This document shows positions 32,538 to 40,719 of a DNA stretch of 59,141 nucleotides, in pieces. Location of the stretch: positions 1 to 59,141 of the forward strand of contig CAZWDU010000012.1 of NCBI GenBank assembly GCA_964632845.1, in the 5' to 3' direction. A program made the translations under genes and the position numbers. This stretch comes from JAOZHU01 sp964632845 (GTDB lineage: Archaea; Thermoproteota; Bathyarchaeia; Bathyarchaeales; Bathycorpusculaceae). Each line of letters begins with the position of its first letter. The stretch's first letter is position 1. The notes beneath the pieces were generated by a model. That model ran no database searches and was not told the origin of the DNA. It worked only from the letters and a program-made list of their open reading frames with translations.

Positions 32538-33134
32538 TTGGATAAAAAAGCGTTAGCCCTCATAGTTTTAATCCTAGTAATAACAATATCGAGGGTGTAC
32601 GCATACCAAACTTTTTACGCCATAGAGAATGCTGAAATGCGTATACGCGACTCAAACGTAACCGCAGGCAACAGCACCAGCATATTCGGCGAAAATAACA
32701 CATTCGTGAACCCTTCTGAGCCGACAGCACAGCCGACTTTAGAACCGACACCAACACTTTCAACTGCAAAGAATACGACAGGAGAATTGTTTTACTGCTA
32801 CGAGTTTTTTGTAAAACCTGAACTGCAAACCGATTTTGAACAGGTGGAAGAAACACTTGTAGTGTACAAAGATGAAGTGTTTAAAACGCACGGGAAATCC
32901 TTCTATTATCACGTTAACGAAGGCAATTACATAAACGGACCAAAAGGGTGGACGCAAGTGTATTATTGGATGCCAGTGCCACCTGAGTTGGAAGCGAAAC
33001 TTTCAACATTGTGCGACAGCAGAGGTTTGGTGATGTATATATGGCACGTTAATGTCGTGCGCATTCGTGACGGGGAAATCCCATTTATTTGGTTACCAGA
33101 TATGCCAGATTACGGCGAAGCGATACAATGGTGA
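32538..33134 (+). CDS. Membrane-anchored extracellular protein, function unknown
   Basis: A 198-residue protein starting at TTG. A hydrophobic N-terminal segment (ALALIVLILVITISRVY) is a signal anchor. A Ser/Thr/Pro-rich linker with several N-x-S/T sites (SNVTAGNSTS, PTAQPTLEPTPT) leads to a C-terminal domain of about 110 residues. That domain contains YEFFVKPELQTDFEQVEETL and a Trp/Tyr/Pro-rich part (WTQVYYWMPVPPELE). No catalytic pattern or known family is recognised. It is single and divergent from cooC. Confidence 0.6.
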   Translation: MDKKALALIVLILVITISRVYAYQTFYAIENAEMRIRDSNVTAGNSTSIFGENNTFVNPSEPTAQPTLEPTPTLSTAKNTTGELFYCYEFFVKPELQTDFEQVEETLVVYKDEVFKTHGKSFYYHVNEGNYINGPKGWTQVYYWMPVPPELEAKLSTLCDSRGLVMYIWHVNVVRIRDGEIPFIWLPDMPDYGEAIQW

Positions 33135-33244
33135 AGTAACGCACGATGTATCATGGAAATAGCGGGCAAAAGAGGTCCACTATGGTTTATGCAAAAGGCT
33201 TTTTAATCCAAACTTAGCTTCTCCTATGCCCAGAGGAAACTCCA

Positions 33245-33970
33245 ATGAAGATACTAAACGAGTTTGTTCCAACACGTAAATTCATGAAGCTAGCAGAAGA
33301 AATCGCACCCTTAGTGGATGGATGGAACGTCACTGACAGCGCAGCAGGCTTTCCAGCAGCCAGCGGTGTAGTCGTAAGCTGCCTACTTAAATACAAATAC
33401 CCAGAAAAATACGTCTGCCCCATATTCATCTTGCACTACAAAGGACCAGTTGAAGTCGGCGGCTTAGCCTTAGCATCAGACATTGTCGGCTTAGACGGCT
33501 TAGCAGTCACCATGGGCGACAAACCAAAGTACGGCGAACCCATAAAAATGCTTGAATCCTCTGAAAAAGCACGCGATTTTCTACGTACATCGGTGAAGCT
33601 CAAAAACCTGAAACTGGGCTGCTTACTAACGGCACGGCGCTCTGTGGAAGAAACCATCGCCCGAGCAAAAGGCGACTGGGACTTCATATACTTCATGAGA
33701 CTCGAAGACAAAACCTTCCCGATACTGGAGCAGGTAGCTGCAGAATGCAAAAAGATGAACAAGCCTATCTTTGCATACTTCTTGGTGGGCACGCCGAAGA
33801 ACGTTGAAACAGTGAAAATGATTGGGTGGCCAGTCACCGCAACCATGGACAAGGTTGAAGAAGTCGCGGCAAAGCTGGATGGCTTAGTTGACGGCATAAT
33901 CGCGACGTGCGCAGGCGACGCTGAAGGCGACAAAGAGATGCTGCAGAAACTGCAGAAGTTCAGGTCCTAA
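33245..33970 (+). CDS. MTHFR-like (methylenetetrahydrofolate reductase family) protein
   Basis: A 241-residue TIM-barrel protein. WNVTDSAAGFPAASGVVVS at the first strand, then PIFILHYKGPVEVGGLALAS, IVGLDGLAVTMGDKPKYG and YFMRLEDKTFPILEQVAAEC follow the MetF pattern (VTD, L-x-GD and later barrel strands). MetF reduces methylene-tetrahydropterin/folate to the methyl level using FAD. The protein is shorter than classical MetF and lacks its N-terminal E-x-PP segment, so activity is uncertain. Its position next to the CODH/ACS operon suggests methyl-branch function. A Shine-Dalgarno GAGG precedes ATG 33245. Confidence 0.7.
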   Translation: MKILNEFVPTRKFMKLAEEIAPLVDGWNVTDSAAGFPAASGVVVSCLLKYKYPEKYVCPIFILHYKGPVEVGGLALASDIVGLDGLAVTMGDKPKYGEPIKMLESSEKARDFLRTSVKLKNLKLGCLLTARRSVEETIARAKGDWDFIYFMRLEDKTFPILEQVAAECKKMNKPIFAYFLVGTPKNVETVKMIGWPVTATMDKVEEVAAKLDGLVDGIIATCAGDAEGDKEMLQKLQKFRS

Positions 33971-33983
33971 AACCCCAACCATC

Positions 33984-33990
33984 TTTTTTT
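33984..33990 (+). terminator. Oligo-T terminator after the MTHFR-like gene
   Basis: Seven T 14 bases after the stop, followed by further T-rich sequence, in a short convergent spacer. Typical archaeal termination signal. Confidence 0.5.
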
Positions 33991-34030
33991 GTTTATCTTT
34001 CTTTTACGTTGAACCTTTTAGGCAACAGCA

Positions 34031-36697
34031 TCACAGCGACAGCGACAACTTAACCGTTTCGTCGTCCAGAGGCTCCAAACTGAAACCCTTCTTCCCGCAC
34101 AAACGCAACATCTTGTAGTTGTTAGCCATGACGTAACCGAAAATTCTCTGCAGCCGCATGTCCCTCGCAACGGTAACAATGTAATCCATTAACCTTGACC
34201 CCAGCCCGACGCCCTGCCACGGGTCGCCTATGAGCACAGCAAACTCGCCGCTTTTCCCGTCAGGCTCAACAATTACCCTGCCAGCGCCAATTAGCTGCTT
34301 GCCGTCTTGCTGAAGCTCAGCCACAATCGCGATTTCACGGTCATAATCCAAATTGCAATACTGCGTCAACGTTTCATGAGACAGTTCCTTCAGTATCTGG
34401 AAAAACCTGAACCGCATCGTCTCCACAGAAAGCGACAGCAAAAACTCATTAAACCGCTGTTCATCTTCAGGTTTTATCGGGCGAAGCAGCACATGCAAGC
34501 CATTTTTCAGTTCGCGCTCTGCAATGTACTTCTTCGGGTAAGACGCAATAAGCGAAGAGTCATGATGCTCAGCAACCTCCCGCATGAGCCTATCCCACTC
34601 CAAAACCACACGCGCGTCAACCGCAACGACGTTGTCCTCGCTGACAATCAACGGGTTCACATCAATTTCGCGTATCTCAGGAAAATCAGTAACAAGCCGC
34701 GAAAACTTGACTAAAATCTCCTCAAGAAGCTTAACACTTGAAGAAGGACTGCTGGATAAGGCATGTCTGCCGATGGCAGTGTCCGCGATTAACTGTCTGG
34801 CAAGCACCTGATTCAACGGCGGAAACCCAATACTTACATCCTTGAAAGCTTCAGCAGCAGAGCCGCCCATCCCGAAAACAATCACTGAACCAAACTGGGG
34901 GTCTTTTTTTGAGCCTACCAGCAGCTCACAACCGTTTCCGCGCACCATAGGCTGAACTGCAACGCCTTGAAACTCCGCGGTACTGCGGGCTCTAATTTTG
35001 CTTGATAGTTCGTCAAAGACGACAGCGGTTTCCGATGGAGAACAAACATCCAGCTTAACTCCGCCAACTTTGGCTTTATGCGTAACCTGCGGAGACAAAG
35101 CTTTCATAACCACGGGGTAGCCCACTTCCGAAGCAAAAACAGCAGCCTCCTCAGCAGTCCGCGCAACAAGCGTCTTCACCGCTGGAATCTTGTAAGCCTC
35201 CAAGAAACGCATAGACTCAGGCAAAGTCAGAACTTTCCGCCCTTCACAAAAAACCTTTCTTAGAATGCGCCTTAGAAAAGAAGCGTTAACAGGCTCAGCG
35301 GAAAGCTCTTCAGGAGTCTGATACAAAACCGCCAAATTCTGAGCATAGCTGTACATGGACATGAAAGTTGAAACCGCCTCCTCAGCAGTCACAAAAGACG
35401 GAACACCATTACTCCGCAGAAATTTGCGGGCTTCACGGCAACGAGCATCTTCACTCATCAAAGACGTCAAAACAGGCTTCTTAGTAAGTTTAGCACAATC
35501 CACAATCACTTCTGCCAAATCAGAAGGAACCGTAGCGCCTTGAGGCGTATACACAACCAGAAAACCATCACTGTTGGGATCTTTCAGACAAATTTCCAGC
35601 ACGTTTCTGAACCTACCAGAAGTAGCTTCCTCATAAACATCAACCGGATTAGCTACGCTACAGTAAGCAGGCAAAGCACGCTTCAAAGCTTGAACGGTTT
35701 CATCACTCAACTGCGAGAGCCTGCCGCCTTTAGCGACGAGACTGTCAGTAGCCATTATTGCTGGTCCGCCAGCGTTGGTAACTATGGTCAGGTTAGGTCC
35801 CGCAGGGTTCGGCTGCATCGCCAAAGCCTCTGCACAATTAAAAAGGTCACGTATGGCGTCAACTCGGACGATGCCAGCACGCCTGAACGCAGCATCATAC
35901 ACAGCGTCTTCCCCGCCCAACGCGCCACTATGCGAAAATGCGGCTTCACTGCTTTCTTTGAAACGCCCAGCCTTAACCAGCACTATGGGTTTGGTTCGAG
36001 TGAAACCCCGTGCAGCACTCATAAACTTACGCGCGTTCCTTATGGATTCAACATAAAGCACTATGCTGCGGGTCTCAGGGTCGGTTCCGAAATAGTCAAT
36101 CAAGTCCGCTAGGTCAACATCAAGAATTGAACCCGTAGAGACTACGGCGCTGAATCCAACTTGAGCTTCCCACGCCCAGTCTAAAGCGGAAGCGCATAAA
36201 GCAGCACTTTGAGAAATAAACGCTATTTTCCCACGATTCGCCTGCTTATCCGCGAAAGTGGCGTAAAGGTTTATTTTCGGTCTAATCACGCCGAAACTGT
36301 TAGCGCCAATGATACGCAAGCCGTACTTTTTTTGAGATTCAAGTATCTGCTGTTCTAGTCGCGCGCCAACTTTTCCTGTTTCCTTGAAACCCGCGGAAAC
36401 TATGATTACTCCTGAAACACCAGCCCCGCCGCATTCCTCAACTATCTGCGGAACTGTATGCGCAGGCGTCACGATAACCGCAAGGTCAACCTTCACTGGA
36501 ATTTTGCTGACGCTGGCGTATGCAGTTATTCCTTGAACGGTCTGCCTGAAAGGGTTCACAGGAAAAACCGAACCCTTGTAGCCTAAGCGCAGCAAGTTGC
36601 TGAGGATTTTGGCGCCTATAGAATTCTCGCTCTCGCTGGCACCTATAACGGCGATGCTCTTAGGATTAAAAACGCTGCTCAGATACTCTATCCCCAA
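34031..36697 (-). CDS. ADP-forming acyl-CoA synthetase fused to GNAT acetyltransferase
   Basis: About 888 residues. A CoA-binding domain (FNPKSIAVIGASESENSIG) and succinyl-CoA ligase-like domains come first, including SRTKPIVLVKAG-type segments and the catalytic-histidine motif FSHSGALGGED. An ATP-grasp domain follows (residues ~480-690; VGYPVVMKALSPQVTHKAKV, QPMVRGNGCELLVGSKKDP). A GNAT domain ends the protein (LRPIKPEDEQRFNEFL, WQGVGLGSRLMDYIV). The same order occurs in bacterial Pat/PatZ protein acetyltransferases, whose synthetase histidine is lost; here it is kept. It may form acetate and ATP from acetyl-CoA, or acetylate proteins. TTG 36697 (MGIEYLSSVF) is the likely start. Confidence 0.85.
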   Translation of the reverse strand: MGIEYLSSVFNPKSIAVIGASESENSIGAKILSNLLRLGYKGSVFPVNPFRQTVQGITAYASVSKIPVKVDLAVIVTPAHTVPQIVEECGGAGVSGVIIVSAGFKETGKVGARLEQQILESQKKYGLRIIGANSFGVIRPKINLYATFADKQANRGKIAFISQSAALCASALDWAWEAQVGFSAVVSTGSILDVDLADLIDYFGTDPETRSIVLYVESIRNARKFMSAARGFTRTKPIVLVKAGRFKESSEAAFSHSGALGGEDAVYDAAFRRAGIVRVDAIRDLFNCAEALAMQPNPAGPNLTIVTNAGGPAIMATDSLVAKGGRLSQLSDETVQALKRALPAYCSVANPVDVYEEATSGRFRNVLEICLKDPNSDGFLVVYTPQGATVPSDLAEVIVDCAKLTKKPVLTSLMSEDARCREARKFLRSNGVPSFVTAEEAVSTFMSMYSYAQNLAVLYQTPEELSAEPVNASFLRRILRKVFCEGRKVLTLPESMRFLEAYKIPAVKTLVARTAEEAAVFASEVGYPVVMKALSPQVTHKAKVGGVKLDVCSPSETAVVFDELSSKIRARSTAEFQGVAVQPMVRGNGCELLVGSKKDPQFGSVIVFGMGGSAAEAFKDVSIGFPPLNQVLARQLIADTAIGRHALSSSPSSSVKLLEEILVKFSRLVTDFPEIREIDVNPLIVSEDNVVAVDARVVLEWDRLMREVAEHHDSSLIASYPKKYIAERELKNGLHVLLRPIKPEDEQRFNEFLLSLSVETMRFRFFQILKELSHETLTQYCNLDYDREIAIVAELQQDGKQLIGAGRVIVEPDGKSGEFAVLIGDPWQGVGLGSRLMDYIVTVARDMRLQRIFGYVMANNYKMLRLCGKKGFSLEPLDDETVKLSLSL

Positions 36698-36884
36698 GCT
36701 TCGCCCACCACCAAAACAGCAACTTAACAAACATATGTACAAAGAATTATTTTAAAACTTCCCGAAATCACTACATGCGGTTACCTAAAACTAAAGGCAA
36801 CCAACTTTAAACAAAGCTCAATAACTACATGTGCTTCCTGTTGCTACGGCACAACGGAAACTTTTGGGCAAAAGCAAACAACAG

Positions 36885-36891
36885 GTATAAG
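36885..36891 (+). promoter_or_regulatory. TATA element of cofE
   Basis: GTATAAG about 28 bases before ATG 36917 would place initiation at or next to the start codon, suggesting a leaderless or near-leaderless cofE-fucA transcript. Confidence 0.45.
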
Positions 36892-36916
36892 TTCAAGTTT
36901 TTCCTGCACAAATATA

Positions 36917-37732
36917 ATGCACACCAAAGAAAAAGAAGGAACAAACCCTGTGCCGACGATCACAATAATTCCCATCACAAAACTACCGCTAATAGCAGAA
37001 GGAGACAACTTGGCTGAGCTAATCTGTAACGCCGCTGAAAAACAGAACACGCCCATACAAGAAAAAGACGTAGTAGTAATCACGCATGTGGCTGTTTCGA
37101 AAGCTGAAGGAAACGTGGTTAACCTCGACGAGGTTTCACCTTCAGAACAGGCGCGGCAAATCGCGTTAAAAGTAGGAAAAGAACCCGCAATAGTAGAGGT
37201 CATCCTCCGCGAAACCAAAGAGTTCGTGCGCATGGGACACAACAGTCTCATAACGGAAACACACAGCGGCATAGTCTGCGCAAACGCAGGCGTAGACAAA
37301 TCCAATATTGAAGGCGAAAGAAACGTGGTGTTGCTGCCCAAAAACCCCGATGCGTCCGCACAGACGATAAGACAAGAAATTAAAAAGCTAACACGCTGCA
37401 ACGTCGCCATCATAATCTCCGACACACATGGGCGCCCCTTAAGGATGGGCGAGATAAATGTGGCAATAGGCGTAGCAGGAATCAAGCCTATAAGAGATAG
37501 GCGTGGGGAAAAAGACCTGTTCGGCTACGTGCTCAGAATAAAACAAACCGCCGTCGCTGACGAGTTAGCCTCAGCAGCAGAACTGGTGATAGGTCAAGCG
37601 AGCGAGGGGATACCAGCCGCCATCATACGAGGCTACAATTACCAAACAGCAGAAGGCGCATCAGCGAAAACGCTTACAAGACCGAAAGAGGCTGATTTGT
37701 TTAGAAGGGAGAAAACGGAAAATGTGCGCTGA
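36917..37732 (+). CDS. cofE: F420-0:gamma-glutamyl ligase CofE
   Basis: Adds gamma-linked glutamates to F420-0 with GTP hydrolysis, giving F420. Typical segments: ITIIPITKLPLIAEGDNLAE, VVVITHVAVSKAEGNVV, HSGIVCANAGVDKSNIEGE, IISDTHGRPLRMGEINVAIG and DELASAAELVIGQASEGIP. 271 residues, near the usual 250. Eleven bases overlap the following aldolase gene, so the pair is cotranslated. Start ATG 36917; a later methionine is not available before the core. Identification is secure. Confidence 0.95.
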   Translation: MHTKEKEGTNPVPTITIIPITKLPLIAEGDNLAELICNAAEKQNTPIQEKDVVVITHVAVSKAEGNVVNLDEVSPSEQARQIALKVGKEPAIVEVILRETKEFVRMGHNSLITETHSGIVCANAGVDKSNIEGERNVVLLPKNPDASAQTIRQEIKKLTRCNVAIIISDTHGRPLRMGEINVAIGVAGIKPIRDRRGEKDLFGYVLRIKQTAVADELASAAELVIGQASEGIPAAIIRGYNYQTAEGASAKTLTRPKEADLFRREKTENVR

Positions 37733-38366
37733 AGTAATTACGGGCATAAGCGAGAAAATAGTGCAGGCAGGCAAAGAACTGTACGATAAGGGCTTGGTAA
37801 AGGGAACCAGCGGCAACATCAGCGCCAGAATACCCAGCGCCGACACTTTTCTGATAAAACCTTCAGGCGCGTGCATGGGGCGGCTAAAGCCTGAAGAACT
37901 GGTGCTTGTGGATTTGAACGGAAACAAGATCAGCGGAAAACGAAACATTTCCGCGGAGACGCCTATGCACGCGGCAATCTACAGGGCACGACGAGATGTG
38001 CAAGCAGTAGTGCATACGCACGCGCCTACAGCTACAGCTTTCGGCATTGCAGGAAAAGAAATCTTGCCATTGCAAATAGAAATGTTCATGCTTCTGCCAA
38101 AGGGAGTGCCTGTTGTGCCGTTCAAGCAGCCTGGTTCCGAAGCGCTTGCGGAAGCGGTTCAGAGGAAAATGGTGGATCATGACGCGGTGATTCTAGAGAA
38201 CCACGGCATCGTTACTGTTGGCTTAACCTTAGAAACGGCGTGTAGCTTGAATGAGATGGTTGAGGAAGCGGCGAAGATTCAGCTTACAGTTATGATGCTG
38301 AGTGGCGGAAGCGTCAGTAGTTTGGCGGAGTTGAAGGAAAAGTTCAAAATACAGAACACATGTTAA
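37722..38366 (+). CDS. Class II (fuculose-phosphate-type) aldolase
   Basis: A 214-residue zinc aldolase. LVKGTSGNISARIP is the phosphate-binding part. The catalytic Glu is in SAETPMHAAIYR and the zinc histidines are in VVHTHAPTA and ENHGIVTVG. In methanogens the homologous enzyme makes lactaldehyde from fuculose 1-phosphate, feeding lactate for F420. Overlap with cofE by eleven bases strongly favours that role here. It could alternatively act on other sugar phosphates such as ribulose 5-phosphate-type substrates. Confidence 0.87.
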   Translation: MCAEVITGISEKIVQAGKELYDKGLVKGTSGNISARIPSADTFLIKPSGACMGRLKPEELVLVDLNGNKISGKRNISAETPMHAAIYRARRDVQAVVHTHAPTATAFGIAGKEILPLQIEMFMLLPKGVPVVPFKQPGSEALAEAVQRKMVDHDAVILENHGIVTVGLTLETACSLNEMVEEAAKIQLTVMMLSGGSVSSLAELKEKFKIQNTC

Positions 38367-38397
38367 GATAGCAGAAAACAGTATAGACGAGGGCTGG

Positions 38398-38730
38398 ATG
38401 ATGGAAGCTGAAACACCGAGGGAATTTTTCGATAAAGTTTTGCCTAGTAGGTTTAACCCTGATAAGGCGAAAGGTGTAGATGTTACAGTTCAAGTGAACA
38501 TTACTGGTCCTAACGGCGGTGCGTGGGCGGTTACGATAAAAAACCAGAAACTGGAAGTCAAAGAGGGAACGCATGAGTCGCCGACTATGGTGATTAGTAT
38601 GGCAGAAGCGGATTATATGGATGTGGTTAACGGCAAGGTGAGCGCGGAAAAAGCTTTTTTCACGGGAAAAATCCAGTTTAAAGGTAACATAGCGGTTGCG
38701 TTGAAGTTGAAGGAAGCAGGCTTTCTCTGA
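38398..38730 (+). CDS. SCP2 sterol-carrier-domain protein
   Basis: A 110-residue single-domain SCP2-type protein: ETPREFFDKVLPSRFNPD, VDVTVQVNITGPNGGAWAV, SPTMVISMAEADYMDVVNGK and KIQFKGNIAVALKLKEAGF. Such proteins bind lipids or acyl-CoA in the cytosol. Two ATG codons in a row start it, after a GAGGG element. It is 31 bases after the aldolase and probably in the same operon, though no functional link with F420 is evident. Confidence 0.83.
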   Translation: MMEAETPREFFDKVLPSRFNPDKAKGVDVTVQVNITGPNGGAWAVTIKNQKLEVKEGTHESPTMVISMAEADYMDVVNGKVSAEKAFFTGKIQFKGNIAVALKLKEAGFL

Positions 38731-38779
38731 AGCGTCTAGGTGAATAGGCAAAAGCCACCAAAAAACGTGCAAAAAAGGG

Positions 38780-39340
38780 CTATTTTGTGTTTTGTTGTTT
38801 GAGCCCGAGTTTTTCAGTTACTCCTTTGGGCAAATCGTCCTCGCCTATTTTGAATGTTTGAGGTTCCTCGATTTTCAGGATTGCCTGCAAAGCCTTTGAA
38901 TCAAGCTGGCAAATAAGCTGCGTTAGCTCGGTTTTAGCTACTTTGAAATGTGCTTGGAAGGCAGGGTTATTTTTGTGTAATGCGTGTGCAAGTGCGCATA
39001 GTTCTGCGGTTTTCAAGTACCACTCAACCTTCCGAGTGCGGCGGTTTATGTCGAAGGTTACTGGTCCAGCTCTGCAGGTTTCAGGTTTAACTGGGTGCAC
39101 CAAGCATTTTTTTGTGTTTTTGTTGTAGAATATGCAGAAGCCAGCAGCATCTACTGCTGGAAAGGAATAAGCTGCGTCGACAAAGGGGTGTGCGATTTGG
39201 ATTTTTTGTTTTTGCAGGTAATCGGTGATTATTTTTTTGCGTTCGGGAGTTAGTGGTGGCTTTGCGTCTTGGCAGCAGCTGCGTATGCACAGGCAGCAAA
39301 CGTCGAAGGAGCAGGTTTTGTTTACAGTGTCATCAGACAT
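38780..39340 (-). CDS. YkgJ-family cysteine-cluster protein
   Basis: A 186-residue protein of the YkgJ type (CxxxCxxCC zinc or iron binding). Cysteines are in TCSFDVCCLCIRSCCQD, GFCIFYNKNTKKCLVH and PETCRAGP, matching the spaced cluster of the family; the HP-x-KPETCR segment is characteristic. The C-terminal 60 residues are helical. The chemical role of the family is unknown. It lies 24 bases after the amine-ligase gene and is probably cotranscribed with it. Confidence 0.78.
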   Translation of the reverse strand: MSDDTVNKTCSFDVCCLCIRSCCQDAKPPLTPERKKIITDYLQKQKIQIAHPFVDAAYSFPAVDAAGFCIFYNKNTKKCLVHPVKPETCRAGPVTFDINRRTRKVEWYLKTAELCALAHALHKNNPAFQAHFKVAKTELTQLICQLDSKALQAILKIEEPQTFKIGEDDLPKGVTEKLGLKQQNTK

Positions 39341-39364
39341 GGAAGGTTTCCTTCATTTGCTGTT

Positions 39365-40565
39365 TTAGAAGTAGGGTTGATTATCAGCGAGGCACTTAAT
39401 AAGCGTTGAATAAACGCTGGTTATAGCTTCGTTAAGGTCGGTTTTCTGCGCTTTCTTTAGGACTCTTTCGCGGATGATATCTGACAAATTGCCGTTTTCT
39501 ATTCTTTTCTGGATTATCCAAAGGTATTTTTTCTCGGCTTCATCCGCGTTTTCTGCGGCTACTTTGAAGAGGTACTGGCACACTTGTCTTGCTGTCGTGC
39601 CTTTGGGGTGCAAAACTTTTGCGTTTAACCCTTCTGCAATTACGGAGTTAAAGTCTGTGACTAGAAGCTGATGCGGTAAAGGCTCTGAATGCTCAGTCAT
39701 TAATCCTCGAAGGGCAGCCCTGACGAAGCAGCTTAATGCTACGTCAGATTTGATGCATTCTTGCTCGTCCATCACCCGCACTTCAAGTGCTGAGCGGTCG
39801 AATCTGAAGATTACGCCTCTGGAGTTTACCCATTCTTTGAAGAGGATTGTTTTTTCAGCGCCAGCTTTGGCTAAGTCCTGTGAGTACCGTCCGATTACGT
39901 CTGTACGGTATTGGGCGAAAGAGGAAACGGGTTCAGGAATGATGTCGCCTGTTATCGATGGCACTTCTCGCTGGTTCAGCTTGTAAAAGTAAAGCCTGTT
40001 ATCCACGTTTGGGCTTATTGTGCCTTCGCATAGCGGTGAGGCAGCGGATATAGCGGGCAGATAAGCGCATAAGCCTGCAAGCATGTTGTGCATTAGAACG
40101 CCTGTGGCTTCCCGTGCGTATGGGAGGTTTAAGTGGAAGCTTTGGATGTTGAGCCATCCATGCTGTGTGAGATTGAAGAGTTTGCCGAGTTCGTTGTAGA
40201 TTTTTCTGTGGCGGTGAGGCCATATGCCTGTCTCGTTTAACCTAAGCAGAGGATGCATTCCTGTTCCGAGAAGATGAGCGTGATAGTTTTTTCCAAGAAA
40301 AGCCAGAAGAGTTGCCACGGCGCGCTGCATGGTTTCTTCGAAGAGTTCAGGCGATTTAAAGGGCGTATTCGCTTTTATTTCCATGACGTGTAACTGGAGT
40401 TCTTTGCCGAAAGCAAAGTCTGGCAGCTCAATGAAGTTTACGGTTCGTCCGTGGAAGCCTTTTATGACTTTATCTACAATGGGTAAAGGTTGCAGTTCCT
40501 CGTTAACGAGGGAAAACTCGTGTTCGGGACCTATGACTTCGAGTGGCTTGTACGTGGTGGCTCAT
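39365..40565 (-). CDS. GCS2-type carboxylate-amine ligase (glutamate-cysteine ligase-like), 5' frame offset
   Basis: A glutamine-synthetase-fold amide ligase. The open frame runs back to 40561 and begins TYKPLEVIGPEHEFSLVNEE, with the E-x-E metal site GPEHEFS, and continues through FGKELQLHVMEIKANTPF. NYHAHLLGTGMHPLL, RSALEVRVMDEQEC and DFNSVIAEGL follow. It contains no usual start codon before the internal ATG 40384, which would remove the essential N-terminus. ATG 40565 is in the -1 frame and needs one base skipped in the following CCACCACG. Related enzymes join amino acids or thiols by amide bonds. The YkgJ gene follows. Confidence 0.72.
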
Positions 40566-40719
40566 CTCTTCTGTTGGATATCATTCTGAATGCGTGTATA
40601 ATTCGTGGTTAATTTTAAACGTAACTGTGTGAGTTTTTCAAAGGCACGGTGTTTGCTAGTGAAGTCAATTAGTCAGGATTTTTCCAAAAATTATAAGTGG
40701 GTAAACTAATGCAACGTTT

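Noticed and set aside
34307..36112. Several plus-strand frames opposite the acyl-CoA synthetase fusion
   Set aside because: Antisense shadows without protein-like composition; the minus-strand domains are continuous and complete.
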